A stretch of 64,000 nt of DNA, taken from contig CP136066.1 in assembly GCA_032622095.1 (NCBI GenBank), positions 169,580,664-169,644,663 on the forward strand, read 5' to 3'. Source of the DNA: Siphonodentalium dalli. Lineage: Eukaryota > Mollusca > Scaphopoda > Gadilida > Siphonodentaliidae. The notes under the pieces were generated by a model. The model ran no database searches. It saw only the letters and a program-made list of their open reading frames with translations, and was not told the DNA's origin. This document shows, one piece after another, positions 44,687-56,790 of this stretch (its first letter is position 1; each line of letters opens with the position of its first letter). The translations under genes and the position numbers were made by a program.

Positions 44687-47141
44687 TATATACCGGTAGT
44701 TCATATATTTTACAGTGATGAGATTAACTTAGTGCAGATTGATCTAGACATTTCGAAACATGTGAGCGTTCGATGTTTGGCGCCATTTTCAATCACTAAG
44801 TATTCAACTGATAAATTCCATATCTATACCATCAGGGGCATCATCATTTTCAAGTTAACCAACCCTTGAAACTTACATTTGTTTCTATGGCATTTGTTTA
44901 GAATTGCATGGCGTTCTTGTCAAATACTATTAAGGCTACTTCCTAATGTCGTTTCTGGCATGCTCCGAAAGCGACATTATTCGCGCACTGAAAGCGACAA
45001 AATATGCAACCTACATGTGCCCTGTATTGTCGCCTGTTTTGTCGTTTTAGGCGGACGCCAAACACGCCATTAGGAAGTGACCCTAATAGTCTTCCTTTTG
45101 CCGTAGCTAATTTTGAGGGCCGAGTTAACTATACATGGCCCACAATGTAAATCTGTACCGCCGATAACAGCAACATAACAGTAGGTTCCGCGCGACTACG
45201 GGATATGAACTTATGCTTGATGTATAAAGCATGTAACGATTTTGGGGTTTCATGCGAGTCTTTATATTGTGTTCATTAGTAAAGTGAGTCGCTATGATAT
45301 AATAATTCAATCAACGTGGACATAATTTGGAGGTTCAATGGGAATTTGTCTAGATCGCTATCTTGTGAAATATTATCAGACCCATGTCGAACTAACATGC
45401 GATTTGAATTTTAAACCAAAACTCCGATGCCCCTGATGTAAATACACCACTGGCTATCACCACCCCTGTATCAGTATATGTCTATAGCAATGGGAAGGCG
45501 ACTGTTCTTGGTTGGTTCCTAATTTGTCTGAAGAAAATAGGGCAATGGTGGTCATCTGCACGCTAACGCCATCTGAAGGGACGATAATTTGTTAATATAT
45601 ACATAGATTATCTTTGAATTTGAGTGTAGATGAGTGCCATTTATATTGAAATATATAGCAATAATTGTTACCAAAAGTCAAGTTATTTTATAGATCGGGA
45701 TTTGTTGTGGTGACTGCATATGGGGTACCCTTGCGATGGATGGGCGTTTATCCCATTTAAACCCCCGTAATCCTTGAAAATTGAAATATGCTTTCGGGTT
45801 TATGAAACTGATATTTTCAATAAATTCGTGAGATACGAGGCCGTCATGAGGCGCGATTTGTTTTGGTGGGTCAGTAAACAATTCCGCTTCTAACGATGTA
45901 TGATATATGTATATTCTTCTTACCTTTGAGTGTGTTTTTAAAGCGCAAGTCGGTGTAAAAAACCGACTCTTTGACCCAGTTTAACGGACATCAAGTCAAA
46001 CGAGTAGAAAATACAGCCGGTCTGCGTCAGACCTGTGCTTATAACCGGAGTTCTTCTAAACCAATTTTTACACGGGATATATCAAATTGAAGAGCAATCA
46101 GATATATTTCTACCTATATATGACGAATTGATGTACCAACTATTTGTGTTTGTTTATTTAAAACCAGTTTGTGAACAAATAATAAAAAATTAGGCCCGGC
46201 CAAGTTGAATACTTTTCAATAGGATTAAGTATTATTGCGGTGGGGTCAATTTTTTTTCTGGGTGGGCACCTGTGCTGTTAAGTGTCGCTGTTCATCGATG
46301 TGCGCATTTCGCTACAGGTTAACCAAGACCACCTAACCAGGTATGAATGGTGCTTGTTTGTTTGTAAGACATATAACCATAGTACATATTTACACAGGCG
46401 GTATGGTTATTCCGGTTTATGCGCTATTAGTGATAATGTGGGGGCGAGAAAATAAAATGTTTTTCTGTTGGCAGACCCAACAGTTCGATATCAAGAATTT
46501 ATTGACCACATGAGACCATTAATAGTTTATCGTTAGATATTCCAAGAAATGATTATATCGTCCACATTGTACGATACACTAAGTGTCTGTTCCAGTATTT
46601 ACATCATCTTTGTTGAGTCCAAGGACACGGTATTAATCTATATAACGTATTGAGTAGGATCTGTCTGTCCGTCCGTCTATCTGTTCGCCATTGTTCTCCC
46701 AGACCCCTGGACCGATTTCAGCCAAATTTGGAATAGTGACTCGCTGTACCCCGGCAGGTGTTATAACGGCGTTAGTATTTAAAACATTGGTTGAACAAAA
46801 ACTAGATATGTATTTAGACAAAAACAATTATTTTAAAATTACTTAATAATTTGTTTTTTAAATAATCAAACTGTTTGAAAGATCAACTAATTCCTCACTT
46901 ATGCATGTGGATGTGGAAGTTATTATACTCTATATCTCATGTGGGATGAAAAACGTTTATTCGTTCATTGTCTCATATTTGTGGGTGTCATTTGCGCCAT
47001 CTGAACAATGCAAAATGTGTGTCGTGTGAAAGAACGCATTATATCACGAGACTCATGGCGCCTGTGGATGTCTATGAGCGCACAACTTTAAATGACATCG
47101 GCTTGTAACTAACATGTAATAGAAGTATAATGTTTCATATT
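44687..47141. other. No gene seen
   Basis: Bases 46655-46780 contain a CTGTCCGTCCGTCTATCTG run followed by GACCGATTTCAGCCAAATTTGG, a motif pair seen in dispersed repeats of many invertebrates. Nothing coding is recognised. Confidence 0.5.
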
Positions 47142-47830
47142 AATTCACGCTACTGCCCAGCGGCGATAACCACGCCTGCCATAAATTGCCAGACTGAATT
47201 ATAGCAGGTTAGACATCACACGCCGATATGTCTGACAACAAGGAACGACGTGTTTCAAATTTGGTGTACTTAACACCAGATTTCGCTGGATTGTTCTTTA
47301 ATTCGACTGGCACTTCATTGAAATCGCGACAGCAAGGATACAAGTACTTTAGTGAAGGCTACATACATTTAGTTTCAATGTTTATTTGCGACGACAAGCT
47401 CTTTATTGGGGCAAATTACCACCGATGTATGATGAAAAATGAACCTGCACATGGCGTCGATTTTGAGATAAATTGTTCGATAATTTCGGATATTCACTGT
47501 TCTTGTCCAGCTGGATATGTAACACATAATAAATATTCAATGTTATTATAATATATTTCTTCACAATAGACGCACGATCGATTAATTTATCGATGGTGTA
47601 CCATACAATTTCCCTATTTCGATAAAAATTCGAGGACTTGTATGTTTTCATTCGTTGTAGTCAGTTTTTTGTACTTTTTCGAAGATGCGCCATACTGGTA
47701 TCAAAAAGTGTTCCATGTCATAATTGATTGTTTTTTTCTGGATAACTGATTGTTTTTTTCTGGATAATGATACATATTCTAATAGATGGGCAATATTGGA
47801 TCCTATACTGGACTTATGAACGTGAACAGC
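47142..47830 (+). repeat. Inverted repeat, partner of 60165-60810
   Basis: The whole segment matches the reverse complement of 60165-60810 at well over 90% by eye, from ATTCACGCTACTGCCCAGCG to ACTTATG-AACGTGAAC. It includes the SWIM-finger frame. The copies lie 13 kb apart and face opposite ways. No TIRs or target duplications were found at the edges. Confidence 0.85.
47228..47551 (+). pseudogene. SWIM-finger fragment
   Basis: 107 codons from an ATG. The region around residues 45-97 looks like the start of a SWIM zinc-binding domain: G-Y-I-H before a beta-rich stretch, then HCSCPAGY with the C-x-C pair. The expected following C-x-H pair is missing because the frame diverges and stops. SWIM domains of this type often sit beside YqaJ-like exonuclease domains in mobile-element genes of invertebrates, from memory. 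It is a fragment or a single exon whose remaining part was not found. Confidence 0.5.
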
Positions 47831-48467
47831 TAATTGCGGTAGGGTCAATTACGCTATTCCATTAACATATATGTAGTTTGGTCAGGGAAGTGTTCTATTG
47901 TAACCAAGCGAAATTCCATGACGATTTCGCTATGAATGTTATTATACACCCGTAAGTGCAAACAACGCGATGCCTCGATCGAGCATAAATGCACATTTGT
48001 GTGTGTATATGTATGTATGTCTGTAGATATATGTGTATATATACATACAATCGAGCGCATACGGCAATAATATACATGTGTACATATAATTGTATTTACT
48101 ATATGTTGTACATAATATCCTCATTCATTGGATGAATAAACAATTAAACAACAGCTAAATAAAGGCTCCAGAATTGAGCCTGTTTCAGCTGTAGTAAGTA
48201 ACAAGGCATGAAATTGTTTATCATTTTTCTGGACTTAATGACGAAAAGAGTTGTAGGCTTTAGTGTCGGGCATTATCACATTTGCGTTATTCCCGAAAGA
48301 GGCACAGGGCAGGTTTTAAATAATGTAAGTTTAAAAGTAATGAAACCGCAATTTAACATCATGCATGTTATGCATAAACGGAAAAAATTCAAGTTACTTT
48401 CCATTACTTGAGAACAAATAATGTTACCATTACACCCTGTAATTTGGACTTCTTTGGTTTCAATTCG
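47831..48467. other. No gene seen
   Basis: Contains a TGTGTATATGTATG-like simple stretch (48001-48050). No gene. Confidence 0.5.
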
Positions 48468-50118
48468 GATGGGACAATTCTATATACGACTACTATATAA
48501 CTACTGACATTTGTCACGTGAATATTTGGTGTATTCATCAACCTATATTTTGGCATGCAGAGCATGACAAAGGCGTCAAATCACTATGTTTAATTTAAGT
48601 ATAGGTGCCGATTTAAATGTTCGATACGAGAAATTGATTAACAACATACGAGTATTAATTTTGAAACTTTTGACCGGGGTTGTACATAGAAGAAGGGAAT
48701 GTGTCCCATTCATTTCGTTCATTTATTCCGAGGCATATTTATCAGTACATAACTATATAGTGTGTTTAGTTTGGTCTCCAAAACGCGACAAAAGCGTGGA
48801 ATCACTATAAATTTAATTTGAGACTTTAAAATAATGCAGATTTAAATGTTCTATAAAACAAATCGATTTGCGGCATACGGCTATTAATTATGATCGTTAG
48901 ATATTTAATGAAATGATTACGTCGTCCTGGGTTGTACAGCTTCACCTGGATGCACATCGATTTTGTACTGATGGGAACAATAAATGATTGTTGCAGATCT
49001 AACCCTGTCAGAAGCTACCGGCATATCGACAACTAACGTACACATCCACTAAATGGGATAGAGTACGCCGTTGGATTTCAATCAGTTTCCATGATTATTT
49101 TGTGTGATGTTATGAGATTACTCACCCGGATTTTCTAATGATGAATGGTATTCAGTCAGTCGTGTTGTTTGTATGTGTTTCGTGTTATATGGTGGAATGT
49201 ATCAAGAAACAATTCAAAATCGGTAAGTCCATATTCCTTGTGTTCAATCAATCATTTTTGCAAAAAACATGCAGACAACAATGCGCGCATCATGCAAACA
49301 GAACATAATACATGGGGTATACAATATAGATATAAATAAATAGTTATACCAGCTGGTTATACGGTACATTATTCCATTACGCGTAACATATTTTCTATGT
49401 CAGGACATCTTATATGTAGTTATAATTGCCCACGTCAGCCCCTAAATGAGAGTTGAACAGTCTGTGTTGGCTTATCCATGTGATACATACATGTAGGAGA
49501 CATGACGTCAATGGAATACGAGGAATTGTGGCATCCATTTATGTAATGATTGTATTTAAACTCTCTAAATTCATTATTTTAGAATGAAAAACATATTTTA
49601 GTGATTCTTATATTATTAACTGGTATCAACTTACATAACTTATTTAAATTGGGGACACGCCAATAATATTCAGCTATGAATTTCTTGCGGAGTGGGATTA
49701 ACGTCTCGCATGTTATAACTACGTTATATTCGTCACCAACGTCTTTATGACTAAGAATACTGGTTTCCATTAATTACTATTTCCATCTTCCGTTTTCGAT
49801 GGTACTCTATGGTTTGATGTTCTTATCATTACAATGTATTCGGCTAGATGGAAAGAAATTTCCCAACATATCCTCGCGGAAATATGCACATAATCGACCT
49901 ATAATGTGAAATAGGTACATGGTGTGATTATATGGTTCTAAAATAAGCAGATAATGGACTCTTACCCGTTATTTCGTGTTATGGCGCGGGCCACAGTGAA
50001 AACACTTGTTAAAGAGTTTACGCATGAAAAGTCACGAGCTGGCGTATTTGTGTCATTGTCGGCACATAATCTGCTTAGAACCGCCTCATCGGGAGTCGAT
50101 AAATTAACTAAAATGTTG
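48468..50118 (+). repeat. Tandem duplication, unit 1
   Basis: 1,651-bp unit starting GATGGGACAATTCTATATAC and repeated at 50119-51783 with a few percent differences. It has no recognisable gene; the 74-76-codon frames in both copies (48586, 50237) are unrecognised. The last 240 bases are an inverted copy of the AT-rich dispersed family, so the duplication boundary falls in or beside that repeat. Confidence 0.9.
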
Positions 50119-51783
50119 GATGGGACAATTCTATATACGACTACTATATAACTACTGACATTTGTCACGTGAATATTTGGTGTATTCATCAACCTATATT
50201 TTGGCATGCAGAGCATGACAAAGGCGTCAAATCACTATGTTTAATTTAAGTATAGGTGCCGATTTAAATGTTCGATACGAGAAATTGATTAACAACATAC
50301 GAGTATTAATTTTGAAACTTTTGACCGGGGTTGTACATAGAAGAAGGGAATGTGTCCCATTCATTTCGTTCAGTGATTCAGAGGCATATTTATCAGTACA
50401 TACATGTAACTATATAGTGCGTTTAGTTTGGTTTCCAAAACGCGACAAAACCGTGGAATCACTATAAATTTAATTTGAGACTTTAAAATAATGTAGATTT
50501 AAATGTTCTATAAAACAAATCGATTTGCGGCATACGGCTATTAATTATGATCGTTAGATATTTAATGAAATGATTACGTCGTCCTGGGTTGTACAGCTTC
50601 ACCTGGTTGCACATCGATTTTGTACTGACGGGAACAATAAATGATTGTTGCAGATCTAACCCTGTCAGAATGACCGCAAGCAACAGGCATATCGATAACT
50701 AACGTACACATCCACTAAATGGGATAGAGTACGCCGTTGGATTTCAATCAGTTTCCATGATTATTTTGTGTGATGTTATGAGATTACTCACCCGGATTTT
50801 CTAATGATGAATGGTATTCAGTCAGTCGTGTTGTTTGTATGTGTTTCGTGTTATATGGTGGAATGTATCAAGAAACAATTCAAAATCGGTAAGTCCATAT
50901 TCCTTGTGTTCAATCAATCATTTTTGCAAAAAAACATGCAGACAACAATGCGCGCATCATGCAAACAGAACATAATACATGGGGTATACAATATAGATAT
51001 AAATAAATAGTTATACCAGCTGGTTATACGGTACATTATTCCATTACGCGTAACATATTTTCTATGTCAGGACATCTTATATGTAGTTATAATTGCCCAC
51101 GTCAGCCCCTAAATGAGAGTTGAACAGTCTGTGTTGGCTTATCCATGTGATACATACATGTAGGAGACATGACATCAATGGGATACGAGGAATTGTGGCA
51201 TCCATTTATGTAATGATTGTATTTAAACTCTCTAAATTCATTATTTTAGAATGAAGAAAATATTTTAGTGATTCTTATATTATTAACTGGTATCAACTTA
51301 CATAACTTATTTCTATTGGGGACACGCCAATAATATTCAGCTATGAATTTCTTGCGGAGTGGGATTAACGTCTCGCATGTTATAACTACGTTATATTCGT
51401 CACCAACGTCTTTATGACTAAGAATACTGGTTTCCATTAATTACTATTTCCATCTTCCGTTTTCGATGGTACTCTATGGTTTGATGTTCTTATCATTACA
51501 ATGTATTCGGCTAGATGGAAAGAAATTTCCCAACATATCCTCGCGGAAATATGCACATAAATCGACCTATAATGTGAAATAGGTACATGGTGTGATTATA
51601 TGGTTCTAAAATAAGCAGATAATGGACTCTTACCCGTTATTTCGTGTTATGGCGCGGGCCACAGTGAAAACACTTGTTAAAGAGTTTACGCATGAAAAGT
51701 CACGAGCGCGTATTTGTGTCATTGTCGGCACACAATCTGCTTAGAACCGCCTCATCGGGAGTCGATAAATTGACTAAAATGTT
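50119..51783 (+). repeat. Tandem duplication, unit 2
   Basis: Second copy of the unit above. It differs by scattered substitutions and short indels (for example a 4-base insertion near 50404 and a gained GACCGCAA near 50671). It ends at TGACTAAAATGTT. Confidence 0.9.
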
Positions 51784-52099
51784 CTCATTTTCAGCACATT
51801 ATAAACTCAAAATTAGGCAATTATAAGCAGATTATCTACCTAAAATATGTTAAATTATAAGCAGATAATGTGAGAACAGGCTGAGTTTCAATAAGGTTAA
51901 CGGGTCAATTCTGTTAAACGACTTAATTGATGCGTAACAGGAGCCCCTGGTTGATGTCACTGAGCTATTCAAATCTTGGAAAATAGTACCTATTACCGTC
52001 TGTTTCATTGATTTGATTTCAAATTATGACAAAGGCTGCTGATATAACCACTTAAAATTAATTAATTAATTCCAACTTCTTGTAAGGGGTAACGATGTC
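51784..52099. other. No gene seen
   Basis: AT-rich sequence; begins with GTTCTCATTTTCAGCACATT after the duplication ends. Confidence 0.45.
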
Positions 52100-53120
52100 A
52101 GCATGTTACCCGGGATCATCATAAGCTCAAGATAAACATATTTTGACTCTTGGAGGTCAAACAACAAATATGAACGTATTTCAAAACTACACAATGTAAA
52201 TAAGTCCAATATGGCAATATTTGATCAATATATTAGATGCAAGCCTATTTACCGTGGTAATGTGATTTCACTGTGGCCCGCGTCATTCAACGGAATAATG
52301 GGAGTAAGTTCAATATGAGCTATTAAGAATAAAATAAGTCCAATTATGTGAATAATTAGGTATAATATGAAAATAAATTTACCTAAAAAGCACCAACAAA
52401 TACAATTTTATGAAGAAAAATAATAGAATTCCAATTTTAGAAATTGATACACCAGGGAAGTAGGCATAGAACGGCCAATGCATGTAGTGTTCGATCAGTT
52501 GCAAGTTGCTGGTAAGGTGTACAGAGTAACTATTCAATGTCGGTACGTCTACATTCCAAACATAACCTCGCGCAAATGCATGTAGGTTCACAATCGAGTT
52601 GGTTTATTCGTGTTATTGTCAGTCCATAATTTACTTATAATAAGTTATTATGAGTCTATTATGGCACTAAAACACTCACATTTTAAGTTAGTTATGGACG
52701 CTGAATGAGGCGATTATGAACCAAAAAACAAATCCCATTTTAATTCGATAATGTGCTGATTGATATTCAGAAGAACAGGCTGACATTCCATGTCCTACAG
52801 TGGTCGTCCTGAGGATGCAAATTTATTCTCGTGTGCCAAGTAGATATATCAATGTAACATATCCTCGTGCAAATAGGTTGATATAGGACCTAAATATTAA
52901 CATACGTTCATATTGGACCTTTTTGATGCTGGAATAACCCCATAGTGGACTTATACCCGTTATTCTGTGTTATGACGCGGGCCACAGTGAAAACAAATTA
53001 TAAAGAGCGTACGACTGGTACGTCGATTTAGGTTCACATTGAGCATACATGTAATTCAGATTCAAATTTATGCCGACATGAGCTTATCTGCGTTTTTTAA
53101 ATAAGTTCAATAGGAGCTTA
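52100..53120. repeat. Two opposed copies of the AT-rich dispersed family
   Basis: 52100-52400 is a forward copy (CACTGTGGCCCGCGTCATTC, AATAAGTCCAAT) and 52850-53040 an inverted one (CCTCGTGCAAATAGG, GGGCCACAGTGAAAAC, ATAAAGAGCGTACG). The stretch between them, and the frame at 52379-52591, is unrecognised. Confidence 0.6.
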
Positions 53121-53385
53121 TTTCCCAGGTCAGGCACAGAATTCAACTAGTACATGTATTGTTATATTAAACTATTATAATTGAATTCGACAATGCTAAA
53201 TCCAGATTTTCCCTGTTTTTGAGGAAACATTGGGGTTGCTTATCACATTGTACATTCAAATGGCACTCTTAACAACATTACATCAAATGAACAGTCTGCA
53301 GATTATTGTTGTGTAATCTTTTGTGTCAGCTTATTTCCTTGAATAATGCCCCATGTATGCCTTTCTAAATGACAGATACTTGCGA

Positions 53386-53640
53386 GTCAATCGCTCATAA
53401 CGGCTCCTTCATTACAATATGTATACCAATTTAATGTTAATTGTCTGGACGAGTATCTGCCATCAAGATTAATCATTCATATGGTTCAAGAATGTAACTT
53501 CATCACAAAAACAAACATGGTACCGAGTGGGGTACTGATTTTGAATACTTGTTTGTGAAATATGATTTTGGATTATCCCTCTTTTATCGAATTCACAAAA
53601 CCACAATATCCATATTCAACTATTATAGTAAATATGTGAC
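53386..53640 (-). repeat. Dispersed repeat, inverted partner of 336-575
   Basis: Reverse-complement match to 336-575. It merges on its right with the palindromic element at 53636, whose flanks share ACTATTATAGT with it. Confidence 0.75.
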
Positions 53641-54088
53641 CCGCCATATCAAATTCAGTCGTAAGTCGGGATTTTTTTTAACGTGTGCCAATGGATTCTC
53701 TTATATATGCGAGTCGACCATAGGTCGCCTCGCATATATAAGAGAATGCATTGGCCTAACAATATTTTATCATTTTTTTAAAATAAATGTTTCTTACAAT
53801 TTTTAGGACATAAAAAAACATCCATTACCCTGCAGGGATCCCCACACATATATAGAAGTATATAGAAAAGTGTCATCTGCTCATTTTCGTCTGGGGCTCT
53901 GTATGGGCGAAATTATAAAATTGTTAAAGAATACAAGAAAAAATTATTAAAATTGTAAAAAATTGTTAGGCCAATGCATTCTCTTATATATGCGAGGCGA
54001 AATATGGTCGACTCGCATATATAAGAGAATGCATTCGCACAGGGTAAAAAAATCCCGACTTACGACTGGATTTGATGTGGCGGGTCAC
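53636..54088. mobile_element. Nested palindromic element, GTGACCC ends
   Basis: Outer inverted ends of about 43 bases run GTGACCCGCCATATCAAATT, then CAGTCGTAAGTCGGG; just inside each is a complete 67-bp palindrome (53688-53754 and 53971-54037). Between them is the usual TTGTTAAAGAAT filler plus about 110 bp of unrelated sequence with GGATCC. Flanking ACTATTATAGT blocks are themselves inverted, so the true outer edge may lie further out. Confidence 0.75.
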
Positions 54089-54746
54089 ATTTCACTATAA
54101 TAGTTGAGGAATGTGCCTGACCTGTTTCCAGAAGAACAGCAGCCTAAGTAATGAATTATCTTCTCCGGTAATATTACCCAGATCTCGGTCATGGGAATCC
54201 ATTCTCGTATCTCAAAATAGTCAAACGTATACCTGTATTTAATGTATTGTATTTCCCAGTATGTTCTCCCGAAAATCAGCACTTATGGGCTTATAATAGG
54301 ATTTGGTTTAGGTTCATAATCGGCGTAGAATTGCTTCATTTTGAGTCATTAACGAACTGGAATGAGAGTGTTTTAGTGGCATTATACCGACACATAATGA
54401 CTTATGTATAACAACACGAATAAACCAGCTCATGACTTAGCGGATGTTCGCGCCCAGAATCAAATAATCCAATATAAACATTCAAGAACATATATTTTTT
54501 GAAAAATTAAAAAATAGCTGCGCTGGTGTTTAAAAAAGGACATGGATAGCTATCTTCAGTATAGTCGATTTTCAACAGATAATACAACCCAGTATTGAAA
54601 TATTTCGCAATATTTATGTTTTCGAATGTTTGATACACATAATGGCTTTTCCTGGATATGTTCATATTATCCAAACACCGCGAAAATGACAACTTTAGAA
54701 ACAATAACGGTACCTTCTATTACATAGTTTGTCGGAATAATCTGAG

Positions 54747-55210
54747 TTAAGCCTTTACCCAACAGAACGGCTCTGTGCCAATGCATTCTCTTATATATGC
54801 GAGTCGACCATAGGTCGCGTCGCATATATAAGAGAATGCATTGGTTTAACACATATTAAAAATGATAAAATTGTCAAAGAATGTAGAAAAATATTATAAA
54901 AATTGTTAAAAAATGTAAGAAAAAATTATAAAATTGTTAAAGAATGTAAGAAAAAATGGTAAAAAGTGTTAAAAAAAGAATTTTTTAGGCCAATGCATTC
55001 TCTTATATATGCGAGGCGACCTATGGTCGACTCGCATATATAAGAGAATGCATTGGCACAGAGCATAACTGTAGCCATCACAATGTGGTCAATGAACCGG
55101 TTCCAATGATATCCATATTTGTATGGTGTTATTGAGACAGACCTAAGATATTTTAGGCTGTTGAAGCTTTATTTGGGCATTTTTTGCCGTTTTGTTGGGT
55201 AAAGGGTTAA
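54747..55210. mobile_element. Nested palindromic element, TTAA/CCTTTACCC ends
   Basis: The left end TTAAGCCTTTACCCAACAGA and right end, with complement TTAACCCTTTACCCAACAAA, are inverted copies bounded by TTAA. Inside are two 67-bp palindromes (54778-54844 and 54990-55056) that enclose filler of TTAAAGAATGTAAG units. The left palindrome directly follows the end, while about 120 bp separate the right palindrome from its end. No coding capacity. Confidence 0.75.
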
Positions 55211-55629
55211 GCCATGCACCAGATTCCGATTGTCGGCATTCCATTATGTTACGGTGATGTTGAGGATGAGATAGACTTGCAAAAGGGGTCGATGATGGAT
55301 GTGTCAAATCGATATATCCATGGTTTGTCTTCTAGGCTAATATTACCTTATCTGGTTTCTGGGATTTTTGCTCATCTCAAAATCTCCCCCATAATATAAA
55401 ATCAATGATATTGTATGTCATTTATCAATTTTCATCATCTTCGACCCAATTTGGTATGTCATGCTATTTCCGTCGGTCATGATAAAATCAGCAGTAGGAT
55501 TTAATAAATAAAATCGACCTGAACTGAAACAACTTTCTATTTAGGAGATAAAAGTATACTTTGTTTAGTCGGATATTCGGGGGGGGGGGTTCTAGTATAA
55601 AACAGTTTGTGAACGAGCTTGCTATGTTC
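55211..55629. other. No gene seen
   Basis: A 61-codon frame at 55214 is unrecognised. A G-run lies at 55579-55588. Confidence 0.45.
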
Positions 55630-56790
55630 TATGTTCGACGTGTAGAGTGGACGACATAACCTTACAAAGCCAGTGTCTAATCAAAACCAAATCCTGTGGC
55701 GTGTAGAGTGAACCGACGTAACCTCACAATACCAGTGTCTAGTCGAAACCAGATATTGTGGTGTGCAGAGTGGAACGACGTAACCTCACATAGCCAGTGT
55801 CTAGTCAGAACCATACCATGTGGTGTGCATACGGGTTCTACATAACCTCACATAGCCGGCATCTAGTCAAATCCAGGCCATGTGGTGTGCATACTGGATT
55901 ACGTAACCTCACAGAGCCAATTGATAGTTAAAACCAGACCACGTGGTGTGCAGAGTGGATCGACGTAACACCACAGAGCCATTGTCTAATCAAAATCAGA
56001 TCAAGTGGCGTGAACAGTGGGAAGACGTAACCTCGCAGAGCCAGTGTCTTGTAAACAAAACCCAGATAATGCGGTGTGTAAATTGGATCGACGTAACATA
56101 AGAGCCAGTGTCAAGTCAAAACCAAAGCATGTGGTGAGCAGAGGGTTACGATATAACCTCACAGAGCCGGTGTCTAGTCAAAATCAGATCACGTATTATG
56201 CAGAGTGGATCGACGTAACCCACAGAGGCAGTGTCTAGTAAGGATATATAATTATATTCTGGATATTCGGTTAAAACAGTTTGTGAACGAGACTTATGTT
56301 CTGCTATGTTTGGCGTCATGAGACGGCGTGCAGAGTGGAACAACACAGATCCAGCGTCTTGTAAAAAACAGATCCTGTGGTACACATAGTGTAAACATAG
56401 TGTAACGACGTAACATCGCAGAGCCAGTATCTAGTCAAAACCAGATCATGCGGCGTGCACAGTGGGACGACGTAACCTCGCAGAGCCAGTATCTAGTCAA
56501 AACCAGATCATGTGGTGTGTAGGTTTGATCGACGTAACCACACAGAGCCAGTGTCTAGTCACAATTGTAGTCTTGTATTAGTAAGTGTTATACTAGGAGC
56601 AGCAGGAAGACGAATAGCTATGTCCATGCTGCTCCTGTGCAATAACTGTTATTTTATGTCATTTGTCAAATTTATTTGTTATTCTACAAATGAAATCTAA
56701 TCTGATCAAAACCAGATAATGTGGTGTGTAGATTAGAACGACGTAACCTCACAGAGCCAGTATCTAGTCAAAACCAGATCTTGTGGTTTA
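55630..56790 (+). repeat. Minisatellite, unit about 60-62 bp
   Basis: Around eighteen diverged units, each with GCAGAGTGGAACGACGTAAC, then CTCACAGAGCCAGTGTCTAG, then TCAAAACCAGATCATGTGGT. The array is interrupted near 56570-56700 by unrelated sequence and near 56240-56290 by a copy of the pre-array sequence (GGATATTCGG, AACAGTTTGTGAACGAG also at 55600). Non-coding. Confidence 0.85.

Noticed and set aside
48586..50467. 74-76-codon frames present in both units of the tandem duplication as a conserved gene
   Set aside because: Both are kept only because the DNA was duplicated recently; no domain is recognised and the similarity is not protein-specific.
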